Below, piece after piece: positions 8,507 to 17,805 of a stretch of DNA of 64,000 nucleotides. Source of the DNA: Fidelibacterota bacterium (GTDB lineage: Bacteria; Pseudomonadota; Alphaproteobacteria; Rhodospirillales; Rhodospirillaceae); NCBI GenBank assembly GCA_947472795.1, contig CANJBL010000003.1:1-64000 (forward strand). Reading direction: 5' to 3'. Position numbers and translations under genes: made by a program. The notes beneath the pieces are model-generated. The model did no database searches and was not told the DNA's origin. It saw nothing but the letters and a program-made list of their open reading frames with translations. Position 1 is the stretch's first letter; the number at the start of each line of letters is the position of its first letter.

Positions 8507-10821
8507 CGGCGGACAAGGAAGTCCAGGCCATGGCGAAGTTGCGCGAAGGCTTTGCCCTTCAGCAGCAGGGCCGCCTTGCCGACGCCAAAGCTACCTACCG
8601 CGACGTTTTGAAACTCCAGCCCCGCCAATTCGACGCCCTGCACCTTTCGGGCGTCATTGCGGCGCAGTTGGGGGATTACGATGAAGCCGTGCGGCTCATC
8701 GGCCGCGCGCTGGACGTAGACCCCAACAATGTCGGCGCGCACTACAATCTTGGTCACGTGCAAGAGGATATGAAGCGTTACGGTGCCGCTGTTAAAAGCT
8801 ACGACCGGGCCATTGCTCTCAAGCCCGATCACGCCGTCGCCTACAACAATCGCGGTACTGCGTTGAAAGCTCTGGGTCAGTTTGACGCCGCCGTGGCCAG
8901 CTTTGACAAAGCCTTGGCCTTGGCCCCTGACTATGTCGAGGCTCTCTACAATAAAGGTGTGGCGCTCGAAGCTGCGGGCCGCAAGCGTGAGGCAGCGGAG
9001 AGTTTCCAAAAGGCTGCCATCCTCAAGCCCGATCATGCCGAAGCGCTGCTGGCCGCCGCCATTCTGCTGCGCGATCTGAAAGAACCAGCAGCGGCGCTCG
9101 TTTTATGCGACAAGGCCATCGCGCTCAAGCCGGCCGCTTTCAATTCCACCATGGCAGAAGCTCACAATGCGCGTGGCACCGCGCTCGCCGATCTTCATCA
9201 GCTCGAAGCAGCGCTGGCGAGTTTCGAGCGCGCTCTTGCGCTCAAGGCCGATTATCCCGAGGCTTACAACAATCGCGGCACTATCTTCAGCCGCTTGAAG
9301 CGCTATCCCGCTGCCATCGAAAGTTTCAACCGTGTGCTGGATCTTAAGCCGGACCACGCCGACGCCCTGCACAATCGCGGCTGGGCGTTCAATGCGTTGG
9401 CCCAGTATCCTGCCGCCATCGAGGATTTCGATCGGGCGCTCCAGCTGAAGCCCGATTATGCGTTTCTGCGCGGCGCGCGGCTGAATGCGCAGCTCATTAT
9501 TTGTGAGCGCGATGGCTTGGCGGCCCGGATTGCGGATATCAATGATCGCACCGCGCGCGGGGAAAGCGTCTCTTCGCCGCTTTCGATCCTGGCCACCAGC
9601 GACTCTCCTGCGTTGCACCGCCAGGTCGCCGAGGTGTGGATGCGCAAGGAGTGTCCACCCAACAGCGAGCTTGGTCCCATCGCCCCCCGGCCGGCGGGCA
9701 AGAAAATCCGCCTGGGATACTTCTCCATGGATTTCCGCCTGCATGCGGTGTCTATCCTGGCTGCGGGACTTTTTGAGGCGCACGACCGCACCGCTTTCGA
9801 GGTCTATGCATTTTCTTACGGGCCGGATACAGGCGACGTTTTACGTCAGCGGCTACAGCGCGGCTTCGATCACTTCCTCGATGTGCGGGAAAAATCAGAT
9901 GCCGACATCGCTGCCACCGCCCGCGACCTTCAGATCGACATTGCCATCGACCTCGGGGGGTATACCGCCGACTGCCGCACGGGCATCTTCGCGCGCCGGG
10001 CTGCCCCCGTTCAGGTGAATTATCTTGGCTATCCCGGCACCATGGGGGCGCCGTACATGGATTACATCATCGGCGACGGCGTCGTCATCCCACCCGAAGC
10101 CCGCGTCCATTACGCCGAGAAAGTCGTCACGCTGCCCGGCTCCTATCAATGCAACGACCAGGCCCGGCCGCGCCCCGCTGGCGTTGCGGACCGCACGCAG
10201 TACGGCCTGCCGCCGCGTGGTTTTGTCTTTTGCTGCTTCAACCTTCCATCCAAGATCCTGCCCGAAACCTTCGCTGCTTGGATGCGCATCCTCAGGCGCG
10301 TTCCTGACAGCGTGCTCTGGCTCTACTCCAATAACGAGATCGCCACTGTCAATTTGCGGCGCCATGCCGAAGAAGCCGGCATCGATGCGGGCCGCTTGAT
10401 CTTCGCCGGGCAGGTAGCGCTTGATACGCATCTCGCGCGGTATCACGCTGTCGATCTCCTGCTCGATACCTGGCCTTACAACGCGCACACCACGGCCAGT
10501 GACGCTCTTTGGATGGGGGCACCCGTCGTCACGCGCCTGGGTGCTAGTTTCCCGGCGCGGGTTGCGGCCAGTCTTCTGACGACACTCGGCCTTCCCGAGC
10601 TCATCACAACGACGGCGGAAGAGTATGAATCGCTGGCCGTAGCCCTCGCGGAAGATCCCCAACGACTCGTGGCGTTGAAGCAGAAAATCGCGCTGCACAG
10701 GGAGACATCTCTGTTGTTCGATACGGCCGCGTTCGCTGGGCATCTGGAGCAGGGCTACCGGCGCATGATGCAGCGTCACAATGATGGCCTTTCGCCCGAT
10801 CACATCGACGTGCTGAAGTAA
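8503..10821 (+). CDS. TPR protein with SPINDLY/O-GlcNAc-transferase-like (GT41) domain
   Basis: A 772-residue protein with about nine tandem tetratricopeptide repeats (residues about 10-320; many units end ALxLxP), followed by a GT41 catalytic region. Recognisable catalytic-side motifs are RLGYFSMDFRLHAVSILAAG, where the His matches the OGT/SPY HPV-type motif, then DIAIDLGGYTADCR, VNYLGYPGTMGAPYMDYIIGD, LPSKILPETFAAWMRIL and LDTWPYNAHTTASDALWMG. Eukaryotic relatives transfer GlcNAc or fucose from a nucleotide sugar to Ser/Thr; bacterial ones are linked to protein, flagellin or surface glycosylation, but the donor and acceptor here are unknown. The gene ends convergently with the PQQ-dehydrogenase unit at a shared hairpin. 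Confidence 0.9.
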   Translation: MTADKEVQAMAKLREGFALQQQGRLADAKATYRDVLKLQPRQFDALHLSGVIAAQLGDYDEAVRLIGRALDVDPNNVGAHYNLGHVQEDMKRYGAAVKSYDRAIALKPDHAVAYNNRGTALKALGQFDAAVASFDKALALAPDYVEALYNKGVALEAAGRKREAAESFQKAAILKPDHAEALLAAAILLRDLKEPAAALVLCDKAIALKPAAFNSTMAEAHNARGTALADLHQLEAALASFERALALKADYPEAYNNRGTIFSRLKRYPAAIESFNRVLDLKPDHADALHNRGWAFNALAQYPAAIEDFDRALQLKPDYAFLRGARLNAQLIICERDGLAARIADINDRTARGESVSSPLSILATSDSPALHRQVAEVWMRKECPPNSELGPIAPRPAGKKIRLGYFSMDFRLHAVSILAAGLFEAHDRTAFEVYAFSYGPDTGDVLRQRLQRGFDHFLDVREKSDADIAATARDLQIDIAIDLGGYTADCRTGIFARRAAPVQVNYLGYPGTMGAPYMDYIIGDGVVIPPEARVHYAEKVVTLPGSYQCNDQARPRPAGVADRTQYGLPPRGFVFCCFNLPSKILPETFAAWMRILRRVPDSVLWLYSNNEIATVNLRRHAEEAGIDAGRLIFAGQVALDTHLARYHAVDLLLDTWPYNAHTTASDALWMGAPVVTRLGASFPARVAASLLTTLGLPELITTTAEEYESLAVALAEDPQRLVALKQKIALHRETSLLFDTAAFAGHLEQGYRRMMQRHNDGLSPDHIDVLK

Positions 10822-10833
10822 GAGCCTCAAAAA

Positions 10834-10872
10834 AGAAAAGCCGCACACACCGGAAAAGATGTGTGCGGCTTT
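10834..10872 (-). terminator. Terminator after the downstream PQQ dehydrogenase
   Basis: The 10-bp stem GCCGCACACA (10840-10849) pairs with TGTGTGCGGC (10860-10869) around a 10-base loop. Read on the minus strand it is followed by a run of T's (complement of the A-rich 10828-10839), fitting an intrinsic terminator for the dehydrogenase gene. The convergent TPR gene could use the short TTT on its side. Confidence 0.85.
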
Positions 10873-10888
10873 GCATGGTCGGGAAGCT

Positions 10889-12886
10889 TTATGGCAGCGC
10901 GAGTGCCACCACTTCCGAGGGCTTATCGTGCCAGCCAAGGGTCACCACGATGTACTGCTTGCCGTTGAGCATGTAGGTAATGGGGGCGCCAGACGCACCC
11001 GAGCCCAGATCAATCACGGAAATCAGATCGCCCGTGGTCTTGTTGAAGGCTTGGAACTTGGTGCCGCCGCCCCATACCGGAACGCGGCTTGGGCCTCTGG
11101 GGCCGTCGCGGCCTTCACCCAAGAACAACAACGTCTTTGTCACCAGCGGCGAGGGCCGTGCGTGTGTGCCCAGGCGCGGCAGGTTCAGGGCTTTCAGCGC
11201 CGGGTGGTTGCGTGGCCCGTCACCGTTGGCAATCTTCCACAGCTGTTTGCCCTGGTTCATGTCGTAGGCCGCGATGCCGCCGAAAGGTGGCTTGGTGATC
11301 GGCAGTTGCGTGGGATCTCCCGGGTTCACGCCTTTTCGCGGATCGGCGTTCGGGTACGGAATTTCCAGGCTGCTGTCGGGGTCGTTCTTGCGGTCGTAGT
11401 CGAAGGGCGAGTTGTCGCCGCCTTTCATATTGATGGTCTTCACCGCATTGCGCACGAAGGGCACGTAGAACATCCCGGTATCGGGATCGAAGGCCGCCCC
11501 CGGCCAGTTGCCCGCACCGGTCGTGCCCGGCATCATGATGATGTCCTGGTCCAAACGCTGCGGCGAATAGACTTGGCCCGGCACGTACTTCTTGAAGATA
11601 TCCAGGGCTTGCTGGTGCAGTTCAGGCGTGAAGTCGGTGAGATCGTTCACCGTCAACTCTTGTAGATCGATAGGCTCGGGTTTTGTCGGGATCGGCTGCG
11701 TCGGGGAATAATATTCGCCCGGAACATTGCCCGCCGGAACAGGGCGTTCCACGATGGGCCACACCGGTTTGCCATTCGTACGGTCCAGCACATAGATGTA
11801 AGCCTGCTTCGAGATCTGGGCGAGGGCCTGGATCTTCTTGCCGTCCACCGTGATGTCGATTGTCACAGGCGGGGCCGGGTGGTCGAAGTCCCACATGTCG
11901 TGGTGGATGGTCTGGAAATGCCAGACGCGCTTGCCGGTCTTGGAATCCAGGCAAAGGATGGTGTTGCCGAACAAGTTATCGCCGGGGCGCTGACCGCCCC
12001 AGGTATCGTTCGACGGCGCTTCCGTGCCGACATAGACGTGGCCAAGCTTCTCGTCTCCGGTCAGCCACGTCCACGTGCCTGCCAGGCCATTGATGTCGGC
12101 TGAATTGTTTTTCCAGGTGTCGTAACCGAACTCACCAGGGCGCGGGATGACGTGGAACGTCCAGATCAGTTTACCCGAGCGCGCGTCGTAACCACGGATG
12201 TCACCGGGCGCGTCGAGCGCGGGCTTTGTGCTGGGGGGAACCTTGTCTTGATCCAGCTGCGGTGCGCCGGCGATGACGACGGTGTTCCCAACGACCATAG
12301 GGAATGAAGACCAGGAAAGACTCTTCACCGGTGAATTGGGACGCGGATCGCCATAGACCGTCAGGTCAACCTGTCCGCCCTTGCCGAAGTCCGGATAACG
12401 CTCGCCGGTCTTGGCGTTGACGGCGATGAGGTTGGAACCATCCATCGAGAAGATCCGCGCATCCTTGCCGTCGGTCCAGTAGCTGATGCCGCGGCTGCGG
12501 CCCGCTTCCTTGGCCTGCTTGTCGACCCACAGCGTTTTGCCCGTCAGCGGATCCAGGGCGACCAAGGGGCCGGTTTCGCTGCGCATGAACAACCGGCCGT
12601 CGACGAAAAGTGGCGTGTGTTCGAAGTTGTTGCCGATCGGCGCCTTACGGCCGTTGAGCAAGGCCTCTGTCGGCGCCGCCGGCACGCGCCAGACGACCTT
12701 CAGGTTTTTCACGTTTTGGGCATTGATCTGGTCGAGCGGCGCATACTTCGTGCCACCCAATGTGCCGCCATAGAATTGCCAGTTGGTATTTTTTGGAGCT
12801 GCGACGGCAGCGCCGAAGGTACGCGAGACGAACACAGGTGCAGCCGCCGAGGCCAGCAAGCCCGCGATTACTAAACGCCGTTTCAT
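10889..12886 (-). CDS. PQQ-dependent dehydrogenase, copy 2
   Basis: A 665-residue periplasmic quinoprotein with an N-terminal signal peptide (MKRRLVIAGLLASAAAPVFVS). The propeller begins NWQFYGGTLGGTKYAPLDQI, and family motifs include AGRSRGISYW, PGDIRGYDARSGKLIW, the Trp-rich TFHVIPRPGEFGYDTW and HHDMWDFDHPAPP. It belongs to the glucose/quinate/shikimate-like or sorbosone-like PQQ dehydrogenases without the membrane anchor domain; the sugar or alcohol substrate is not predictable. Electrons probably pass to the cytochrome c encoded upstream. GGGAGGG lies eight bases before the start. It is a clear tandem duplicate of the gene at 13006-15006, about 70-75% identical by eye. Confidence 0.88.
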   Translation of the reverse strand: MKRRLVIAGLLASAAAPVFVSRTFGAAVAAPKNTNWQFYGGTLGGTKYAPLDQINAQNVKNLKVVWRVPAAPTEALLNGRKAPIGNNFEHTPLFVDGRLFMRSETGPLVALDPLTGKTLWVDKQAKEAGRSRGISYWTDGKDARIFSMDGSNLIAVNAKTGERYPDFGKGGQVDLTVYGDPRPNSPVKSLSWSSFPMVVGNTVVIAGAPQLDQDKVPPSTKPALDAPGDIRGYDARSGKLIWTFHVIPRPGEFGYDTWKNNSADINGLAGTWTWLTGDEKLGHVYVGTEAPSNDTWGGQRPGDNLFGNTILCLDSKTGKRVWHFQTIHHDMWDFDHPAPPVTIDITVDGKKIQALAQISKQAYIYVLDRTNGKPVWPIVERPVPAGNVPGEYYSPTQPIPTKPEPIDLQELTVNDLTDFTPELHQQALDIFKKYVPGQVYSPQRLDQDIIMMPGTTGAGNWPGAAFDPDTGMFYVPFVRNAVKTINMKGGDNSPFDYDRKNDPDSSLEIPYPNADPRKGVNPGDPTQLPITKPPFGGIAAYDMNQGKQLWKIANGDGPRNHPALKALNLPRLGTHARPSPLVTKTLLFLGEGRDGPRGPSRVPVWGGGTKFQAFNKTTGDLISVIDLGSGASGAPITYMLNGKQYIVVTLGWHDKPSEVVALALP

Positions 12887-12941
12887 AGATACCCTCCCGG
12901 ATAGATGTTTACGTCGCTATGTCGTGCATGAAAGTAGCAGA

Positions 12942-12983
12942 GAAAGAAAAAGCCGCACACACCTGATCGGCGCGTGCGGCTTT
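12942..12983 (-). terminator. Terminator between the two PQQ dehydrogenase genes
   Basis: GCCGCAC (12952-12958) pairs with GTGCGGC (12974-12980), and on the minus strand a T-rich run follows (complement of AGAAAGAAAAA at 12941-12951). Sequence and position copy the terminator after the second gene, which suggests that the gene plus its terminator was duplicated as a unit. It should reduce readthrough into copy 2. Confidence 0.8.
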
Positions 12984-13005
12984 ATATCGTTGCGTTGTCT
13001 CGCGT

Positions 13006-15006
13006 TTAGGGCAGCGCGAGCGCGGCGATTTCAGAGGGCTTATCGTGCCAGCCGAGCGCCACGACGATGTATTGCTTACCGTTGTGCATATAAGTGAGCG
13101 GCGCGCCCGAAGTGCCAGAGCCCAGATCCATCTCCCAGATCATCTTGCCCGTGGCCTTGTCATAGGCATGGAACTTCTTGCCGCCGCCCCAGGCCGGGAT
13201 GCGGCTCGGGCCGCCGGGTCCGTCATGGCCTTCGCCCATGAACAACAGGGTCTTCGTCACCAGCGGCGAGGCGCGGCTCGGCGTGCCCAGCGGCGGCAGG
13301 TTCAGACCCTTCAACAGCGGATGGAAACGTGGGCCGTCGCCGTTGGCCACCTTCCACTTGATCTCGCCCTTGTTCATGTCCAGCGCGACGATGCTGCCAT
13401 AAGGCGGCTTAGTGATCGGCAGGCGTGTCTGATCGCCGTTGACAGGCTTGCTGGGCTGGATGTCCAGAAACGGAACTTCGATGTTGGTGTTCAGCAGCGG
13501 CTCGCCCTTGCGGTCATAATCAAACTGCGAGTTGTCATCGCCTTTGATGTTCATGGTGCGCACGGCATTGCGGATCACGGGCACATACATCATGCCGGTA
13601 TCCGGATCGAAAGCCGCGCCGCTCCAGTTTGGCGCTCCCGTCGTGCCGGGCAGCATGGCGATTTCCTGGTCAAGACGCGCCGGCGAGAACACTTTGCCCG
13701 GCACGTATTTCTTGAAGATATCCATCGCCTGCTGGTGCATCTCCGGCGTGAAGTCGTTCAAGTCGTTGGCCGTCAGCTCCTGCAATTCCAGGGGCTCAGG
13801 CTTGCTCGGCACCGGCTGTGTCGGCGAATAGTATTCGCCGGGGATGTTGCCGGCCGGCACGGGCTTCTCTTCGATGGGCCACACCGGCTTGCCGTTTGTG
13901 CGGTCGAGCACATACACATAAGCCTGCTTGGATATCTGGGCCAAAGCCTGGATCTTCTTGCCGTCGACAGTGATGTCGATCAGCGTCGGCGGCGCCGGAT
14001 TGTCGAAGTCCCAGATGTCGTGGTGGATGGTCTGGAAGTGCCAGATGCGCTTGCCGGTCTTGGCATCCAGGCACAGGATCGTATCGCCGAACAGATTATC
14101 GCCGGGGCGATGGCCGCCGAAGAAGTCGTTCGAGGGCGCTTCGGTGCCGATATAGACATAGCCCAGCTTGTCGTCGCCGGTCAGCCACGTCCAGGTACCG
14201 CCCAGGCCATTCACATCGGCCGAGTTGTTTTTCCAGGTGTCATAGCCGAATTCACCCGGACGCGGGATGACGTGGAACTGCCAGATCTGCTTGCCAGTGC
14301 GCGCATCGTAGCCGCGGATGTCGCCCGGCGCATCAAGCGCGGGTTTGGCGCTCGGCGGCGCTTTTTCGCGGTCCAGTTCCGGTACGCCGGCGGTGATGAC
14401 AGTGTTGCCCACGACGATCGGAAACGACGACCAGTTGAAGCTCTTCACCGGCGAGTTCGCACGCTGGTCTTTGTACACCGTGAGGTCGACAGCGCCGTTG
14501 TTGCCGAAATCCTTATAGCGTTTGCCGGTCTTGGCGTTGACGGCGATCAAGGTCGAACCATCCAACGCGAAGATGCGGGCATCCTTGCCGTCGGTCCAAT
14601 AGCTGATACCGCGGCTGCGGCCGCCTTCCTTGGCGTCCGTGTCCACCCACAGCACTTTGCCGCTGGCTGGGTCCATCGCCATGACGGGTCCGGTTTCGCT
14701 GCGCGCATACAGCACGCCATCCACCATCAGCGGTGTGTGTTCGTAGTTGTTGCCGACAGGCGCCTTGCGGCCGTTGAGCAGCGCTTCCGGCGGGGCCGCC
14801 GGCACGCGCCAGGCGATTTTCAGGTCTTTCACGTTCTGGGCGTTGATCTGGTCGAGCGGCGCGTACTTCGTGCCGCCCAGCGTGCCGCCATAGAATTGCC
14901 AGTTGGTGTTCTTCGGAGCGACAGCCGCCGCGCCGAAGGTGTGCGAGATTAACGCAGGCGCGGCCGCTGTGGCCAGCAAGCCTGCGATGACTAAACGCCG
15001 TTTCAT
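13006..15006 (-). CDS. PQQ-dependent dehydrogenase, copy 1
   Basis: A 666-residue signal-peptide-bearing quinoprotein, closely matching the next gene in sequence and length. It keeps the same motifs (NWQFYGGTLGGTKYAPLDQI, GRSRGISYW, RPGEFGYDTWKNNSADVNG, HHDIWDFDNPAPP) and an identical N-terminal MKRRLVIAGLLA stretch. It oxidises an unknown sugar or alcohol in the periplasm using PQQ and Ca2+. GGGAGGG precedes the start. Its start lies 24 bases after the stop of the cytochrome c gene, so enzyme and electron acceptor are probably cotranscribed. The two copies differ enough in loops (for example residues about 490-515) to have different substrates. Confidence 0.88.
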   Translation of the reverse strand: MKRRLVIAGLLATAAAPALISHTFGAAAVAPKNTNWQFYGGTLGGTKYAPLDQINAQNVKDLKIAWRVPAAPPEALLNGRKAPVGNNYEHTPLMVDGVLYARSETGPVMAMDPASGKVLWVDTDAKEGGRSRGISYWTDGKDARIFALDGSTLIAVNAKTGKRYKDFGNNGAVDLTVYKDQRANSPVKSFNWSSFPIVVGNTVITAGVPELDREKAPPSAKPALDAPGDIRGYDARTGKQIWQFHVIPRPGEFGYDTWKNNSADVNGLGGTWTWLTGDDKLGYVYIGTEAPSNDFFGGHRPGDNLFGDTILCLDAKTGKRIWHFQTIHHDIWDFDNPAPPTLIDITVDGKKIQALAQISKQAYVYVLDRTNGKPVWPIEEKPVPAGNIPGEYYSPTQPVPSKPEPLELQELTANDLNDFTPEMHQQAMDIFKKYVPGKVFSPARLDQEIAMLPGTTGAPNWSGAAFDPDTGMMYVPVIRNAVRTMNIKGDDNSQFDYDRKGEPLLNTNIEVPFLDIQPSKPVNGDQTRLPITKPPYGSIVALDMNKGEIKWKVANGDGPRFHPLLKGLNLPPLGTPSRASPLVTKTLLFMGEGHDGPGGPSRIPAWGGGKKFHAYDKATGKMIWEMDLGSGTSGAPLTYMHNGKQYIVVALGWHDKPSEIAALALP

Positions 15007-15030
15007 AGATACCCTCCCAGGAGTGATGCG

Positions 15031-15381
15031 TTATTTCTTTTTATCGAGCGAGCTGAGATAGGCGACAACCGCCTTCAGCTCGTCATCCGTGATGGACGTC
15101 GTCGCCAGGGCTTTCATTTCGCCCGTACCTAAGCGGACAATGTCCTGGATCTCTTCGCCGGTGTGCGACAAGGGAAGCAATGGCGGCCCTTGTGCGCCTT
15201 CCGTTGGATTGCCGTGGCAGCGGCCACAGACCGCAGTATAGGTTTTCTGGCCGTCGATGTCGGCGGCAAAGGCAGAAGAGCCTGCCAGCAGAACCGCCAG
15301 CAGGAACATCAACGTGAATATATGCCGCACAGGTGTTGCAGACGTCATGGCGCCGTATCTCATCCTCTTAAAAATTCTCAT
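15031..15381 (-). CDS. Periplasmic c-type cytochrome
   Basis: A small monohaem cytochrome c with an N-terminal signal or anchor (HIFTLMFLLAVLLAGSSAFA), the haem site CGRCH (in YTAVCGRCHGNP) and a later Met ligand candidate in GEMKALATTS. The C-terminal helix is MTDDEL-type (ITDDELKAVVAYLSSLDKKK). It lies immediately upstream of the PQQ dehydrogenases on the same strand and probably accepts their electrons for the respiratory chain. The start is uncertain: ATG 15381 is chosen; in-frame ATGs also exist at 15366 and 15348, and an open extension reaches 15411. Confidence 0.85.
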   Translation of the reverse strand: MRIFKRMRYGAMTSATPVRHIFTLMFLLAVLLAGSSAFAADIDGQKTYTAVCGRCHGNPTEGAQGPPLLPLSHTGEEIQDIVRLGTGEMKALATTSITDDELKAVVAYLSSLDKKK

Positions 15382-15699
15382 GATGAAGGTCCCTGATGTG
15401 CCGCGCCGCACGTGAAGTCCTCCCGCAGCCGATCAAAGTACCTTGAACCCCGATTTTGTTCTAACTTTGGTGCCTGATCCGGGTCAAGCAAAGCCCTGTC
15501 CTGTGCGTAAATCAGACCGGCATAAGCAGGTAGTTGTCGTTGCAGTGCACTAACTTTTGGTCACAGCGCAATGTAACGCGCCATGCCTCAGGCCATCTTC
15601 CCACAAAGCCGTTTCCTCGCTTAAATATATACGTATGCCGGGCATACAACCTGACATAAAGAAATCTCCTGTCTCCGCCCCTTTTTAGGACTTTTTCCC

Positions 15700-17805
15700 A
15701 TGGCGTTCCGCACCTCTCGCGCACTTGGCGTAGCAATCGTTGGCGCTCCGATTCTGGGAGCGGCGTTGTGCTCTCCCGCCATGGCCGCCGACGAGATCGG
15801 TGAAATCCACGTGATCGCGCGCCGCATCGCGCCGTCGGTCAACGAGCCGGTCTATGCCACCACCATGGTGACGCAGGAAGATCTCGCGCAGTCCGGCGAG
15901 AATCGCCTCGACGACGTGCTGCGCAGTGTTCCGGGCTTCGGTCTTTTCCGCCGCCAATCCAGCCGCGCTTCACATCCCACGACGCAAGGTGTCACGTTGC
16001 GCGGGCTGGGGCCCAGCGGCGCGGGCCGTACACTTGTGCTGCTCGACGGCGTGCCGCAGAACGATCCCTTCGGCGGCTGGATCGACTGGAGCCGGTTGCC
16101 GACGGCATCCTTGGACAGCGTACAGATCACGCGCGGTGGCGGAGCGGGGCCCTGGGGCAACGCAGCACTCGCGGGCACCATTCGTCTCTACAGCCGCGCC
16201 GAAGCCGGCACCAACGGCTGGGCCGAATTGCGCGGTGACAGCGTCGCCAGCATCGATGGCACCGCAGGCGGTCAGCTTGCGATTGGCGATGCGCAGATCT
16301 TCGGGACCGCGCACGGCCACAGCAGCGATGGTGTCTTTCTCCTCCGCGATGGCCAACGTGGACCGGCGGACGTCCGCACCGCCAACAGCGGCGGCGGCGG
16401 TCAGGCCGGCGCACGCTTCACCGTTGGCGGCGATATCGACGTCACTGCCACGGGCAACTATTCCAAGGATCACTACGTCAACGGTATTGCGATCGCGGTG
16501 TCCAACACCCGCAATGCCGACGGTAGCTTGAGTCTCGTGCACGACGGCGGCCCGGACGCCATTTCGTGGGAAACGCACGCCTATGTGCGCGACGAGAAAG
16601 CGAGCAGCGTCTTCTCCAGCGTGAATGCAACGCGCACCACTGTTACGCCGTCCCTCAACCAGTTCAACGTGCCGTCCACGGCCGCCGGCGGCAACGCCAT
16701 CCTGCGCCTGCCTGTCGCCACAAACGTCACCCTTGAGACCGGCGCCGATATCCGCTCCGTCGACGGCGCCACCAACGAACAGTTCACCTACGTCAGCGGC
16801 GCCTTCACGCGTCTGCGTCATGCCGGGGGCAGCCAACTCGTCGCCGGCGCCTTCGCCGAATTGAATTGGTTGCCGGCCCCGAACGTAACGGTCACAGCGG
16901 GCGGACGTGTCGATCATTGGGAACAGAATGACGGTGTGCGCAACGAGACCATCATCGCGACCGGCGCTCCGGCGCTGGCGGCCACCTATCCCAACCGCGA
17001 CGGCCAGGTCGGTAACTTCCGCGTCGGCGTGCGCGATGAAGTGTCGCCTGATTTTGTGCTGCGTGCTGTCGGTTACAGCGGCTTTCGTATGCCCACGCTC
17101 AACGAGCTATACCGGCCTTTCCGCGTCGGCAACGATATCACCGAAGCCAATCCGAACTTGAAGAACGAAAAACTCTACGGTGCCGAAGCTGGGGCCGATT
17201 GGTCCGTCACCAGCACCTTCAAGCTCAATGCCACCGTCTTCCGCAACTGGCTCTCGAATGCGGTCGGTAACATCACGCTTCGCACCACGCCAGGGACCGA
17301 TCCCACCACGGGCGTCGTGGTGCCCGCGGGCGGTGTGTTGCGCCAGCGCCAGAACGTGGACCGTATCATCGCCACCGGCGTCGAGGGTGAAGCGGTGTGG
17401 CAAGCCACCAGCCAAATCGAACTTTCACTCCGTTATCTGCTGACCTCTCCCAAGATCACGCGCGCCGCCGCGCAACCCACTCTCGTCGGCTTGAAGCTGG
17501 CTCAAGTGGCCAAGCATCAGCTTGTGGCCGGCACCACGTACCATCCTGACGACAAGTGGACACTGCGCGCCGAGGCCCGTTATTCCAGCAGCCAATTCGA
17601 CGACGACCAGAACACGCGTCTCCTCAAGAGCTACGCTGTCGCCGATCTTTATATCGACCGCGCGCTTACGTCTTATGCCTCGGCCTTCCTCGGCGTGGAG
17701 AATGTGCTGAACGCGGAAATCCAGGCGGGCCGCAGCGCCGATGGGCTGGTTACCGTCGGCGCGCCGCGGATGGTTTCCGGCGGCCTGCGCCTCCGGTTCC
17801 AATAG
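15700..17805 (+). CDS. TonB-dependent outer-membrane receptor
   Basis: A 701-residue outer-membrane beta-barrel with a signal peptide (about residues 1-28, ending AMAA), then EIGEIHVIARR as a TonB-box region, a plug domain (DLAQSGENRLDDVLRSVPGF, TTQGVTLRGLGPSGAGRTLVLLDG, RGGGAGPWGNAALAGTI) and a barrel with the late FRMPTLNELYRP motif and terminal LRLRFQ. Ligand unknown. It is divergent from the cytochrome-PQQ-dehydrogenase operon across 288-318 bases of AT-richer DNA in which I see no clear operator, so a role in uptake for that system (PQQ itself, or a sugar) is possible but unproven. AGGA lies 11 bases before the ATG. Confidence 0.88.
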   Translation: MAFRTSRALGVAIVGAPILGAALCSPAMAADEIGEIHVIARRIAPSVNEPVYATTMVTQEDLAQSGENRLDDVLRSVPGFGLFRRQSSRASHPTTQGVTLRGLGPSGAGRTLVLLDGVPQNDPFGGWIDWSRLPTASLDSVQITRGGGAGPWGNAALAGTIRLYSRAEAGTNGWAELRGDSVASIDGTAGGQLAIGDAQIFGTAHGHSSDGVFLLRDGQRGPADVRTANSGGGGQAGARFTVGGDIDVTATGNYSKDHYVNGIAIAVSNTRNADGSLSLVHDGGPDAISWETHAYVRDEKASSVFSSVNATRTTVTPSLNQFNVPSTAAGGNAILRLPVATNVTLETGADIRSVDGATNEQFTYVSGAFTRLRHAGGSQLVAGAFAELNWLPAPNVTVTAGGRVDHWEQNDGVRNETIIATGAPALAATYPNRDGQVGNFRVGVRDEVSPDFVLRAVGYSGFRMPTLNELYRPFRVGNDITEANPNLKNEKLYGAEAGADWSVTSTFKLNATVFRNWLSNAVGNITLRTTPGTDPTTGVVVPAGGVLRQRQNVDRIIATGVEGEAVWQATSQIELSLRYLLTSPKITRAAAQPTLVGLKLAQVAKHQLVAGTTYHPDDKWTLRAEARYSSSQFDDDQNTRLLKSYAVADLYIDRALTSYASAFLGVENVLNAEIQAGRSADGLVTVGAPRMVSGGLRLRFQ

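Noticed and set aside
13045-14952. 635-codon frame antisense to a PQQ dehydrogenase
   Set aside because: The translation is repeat-like Arg/His/Gly composition with no domain, and the sense gene is certain.
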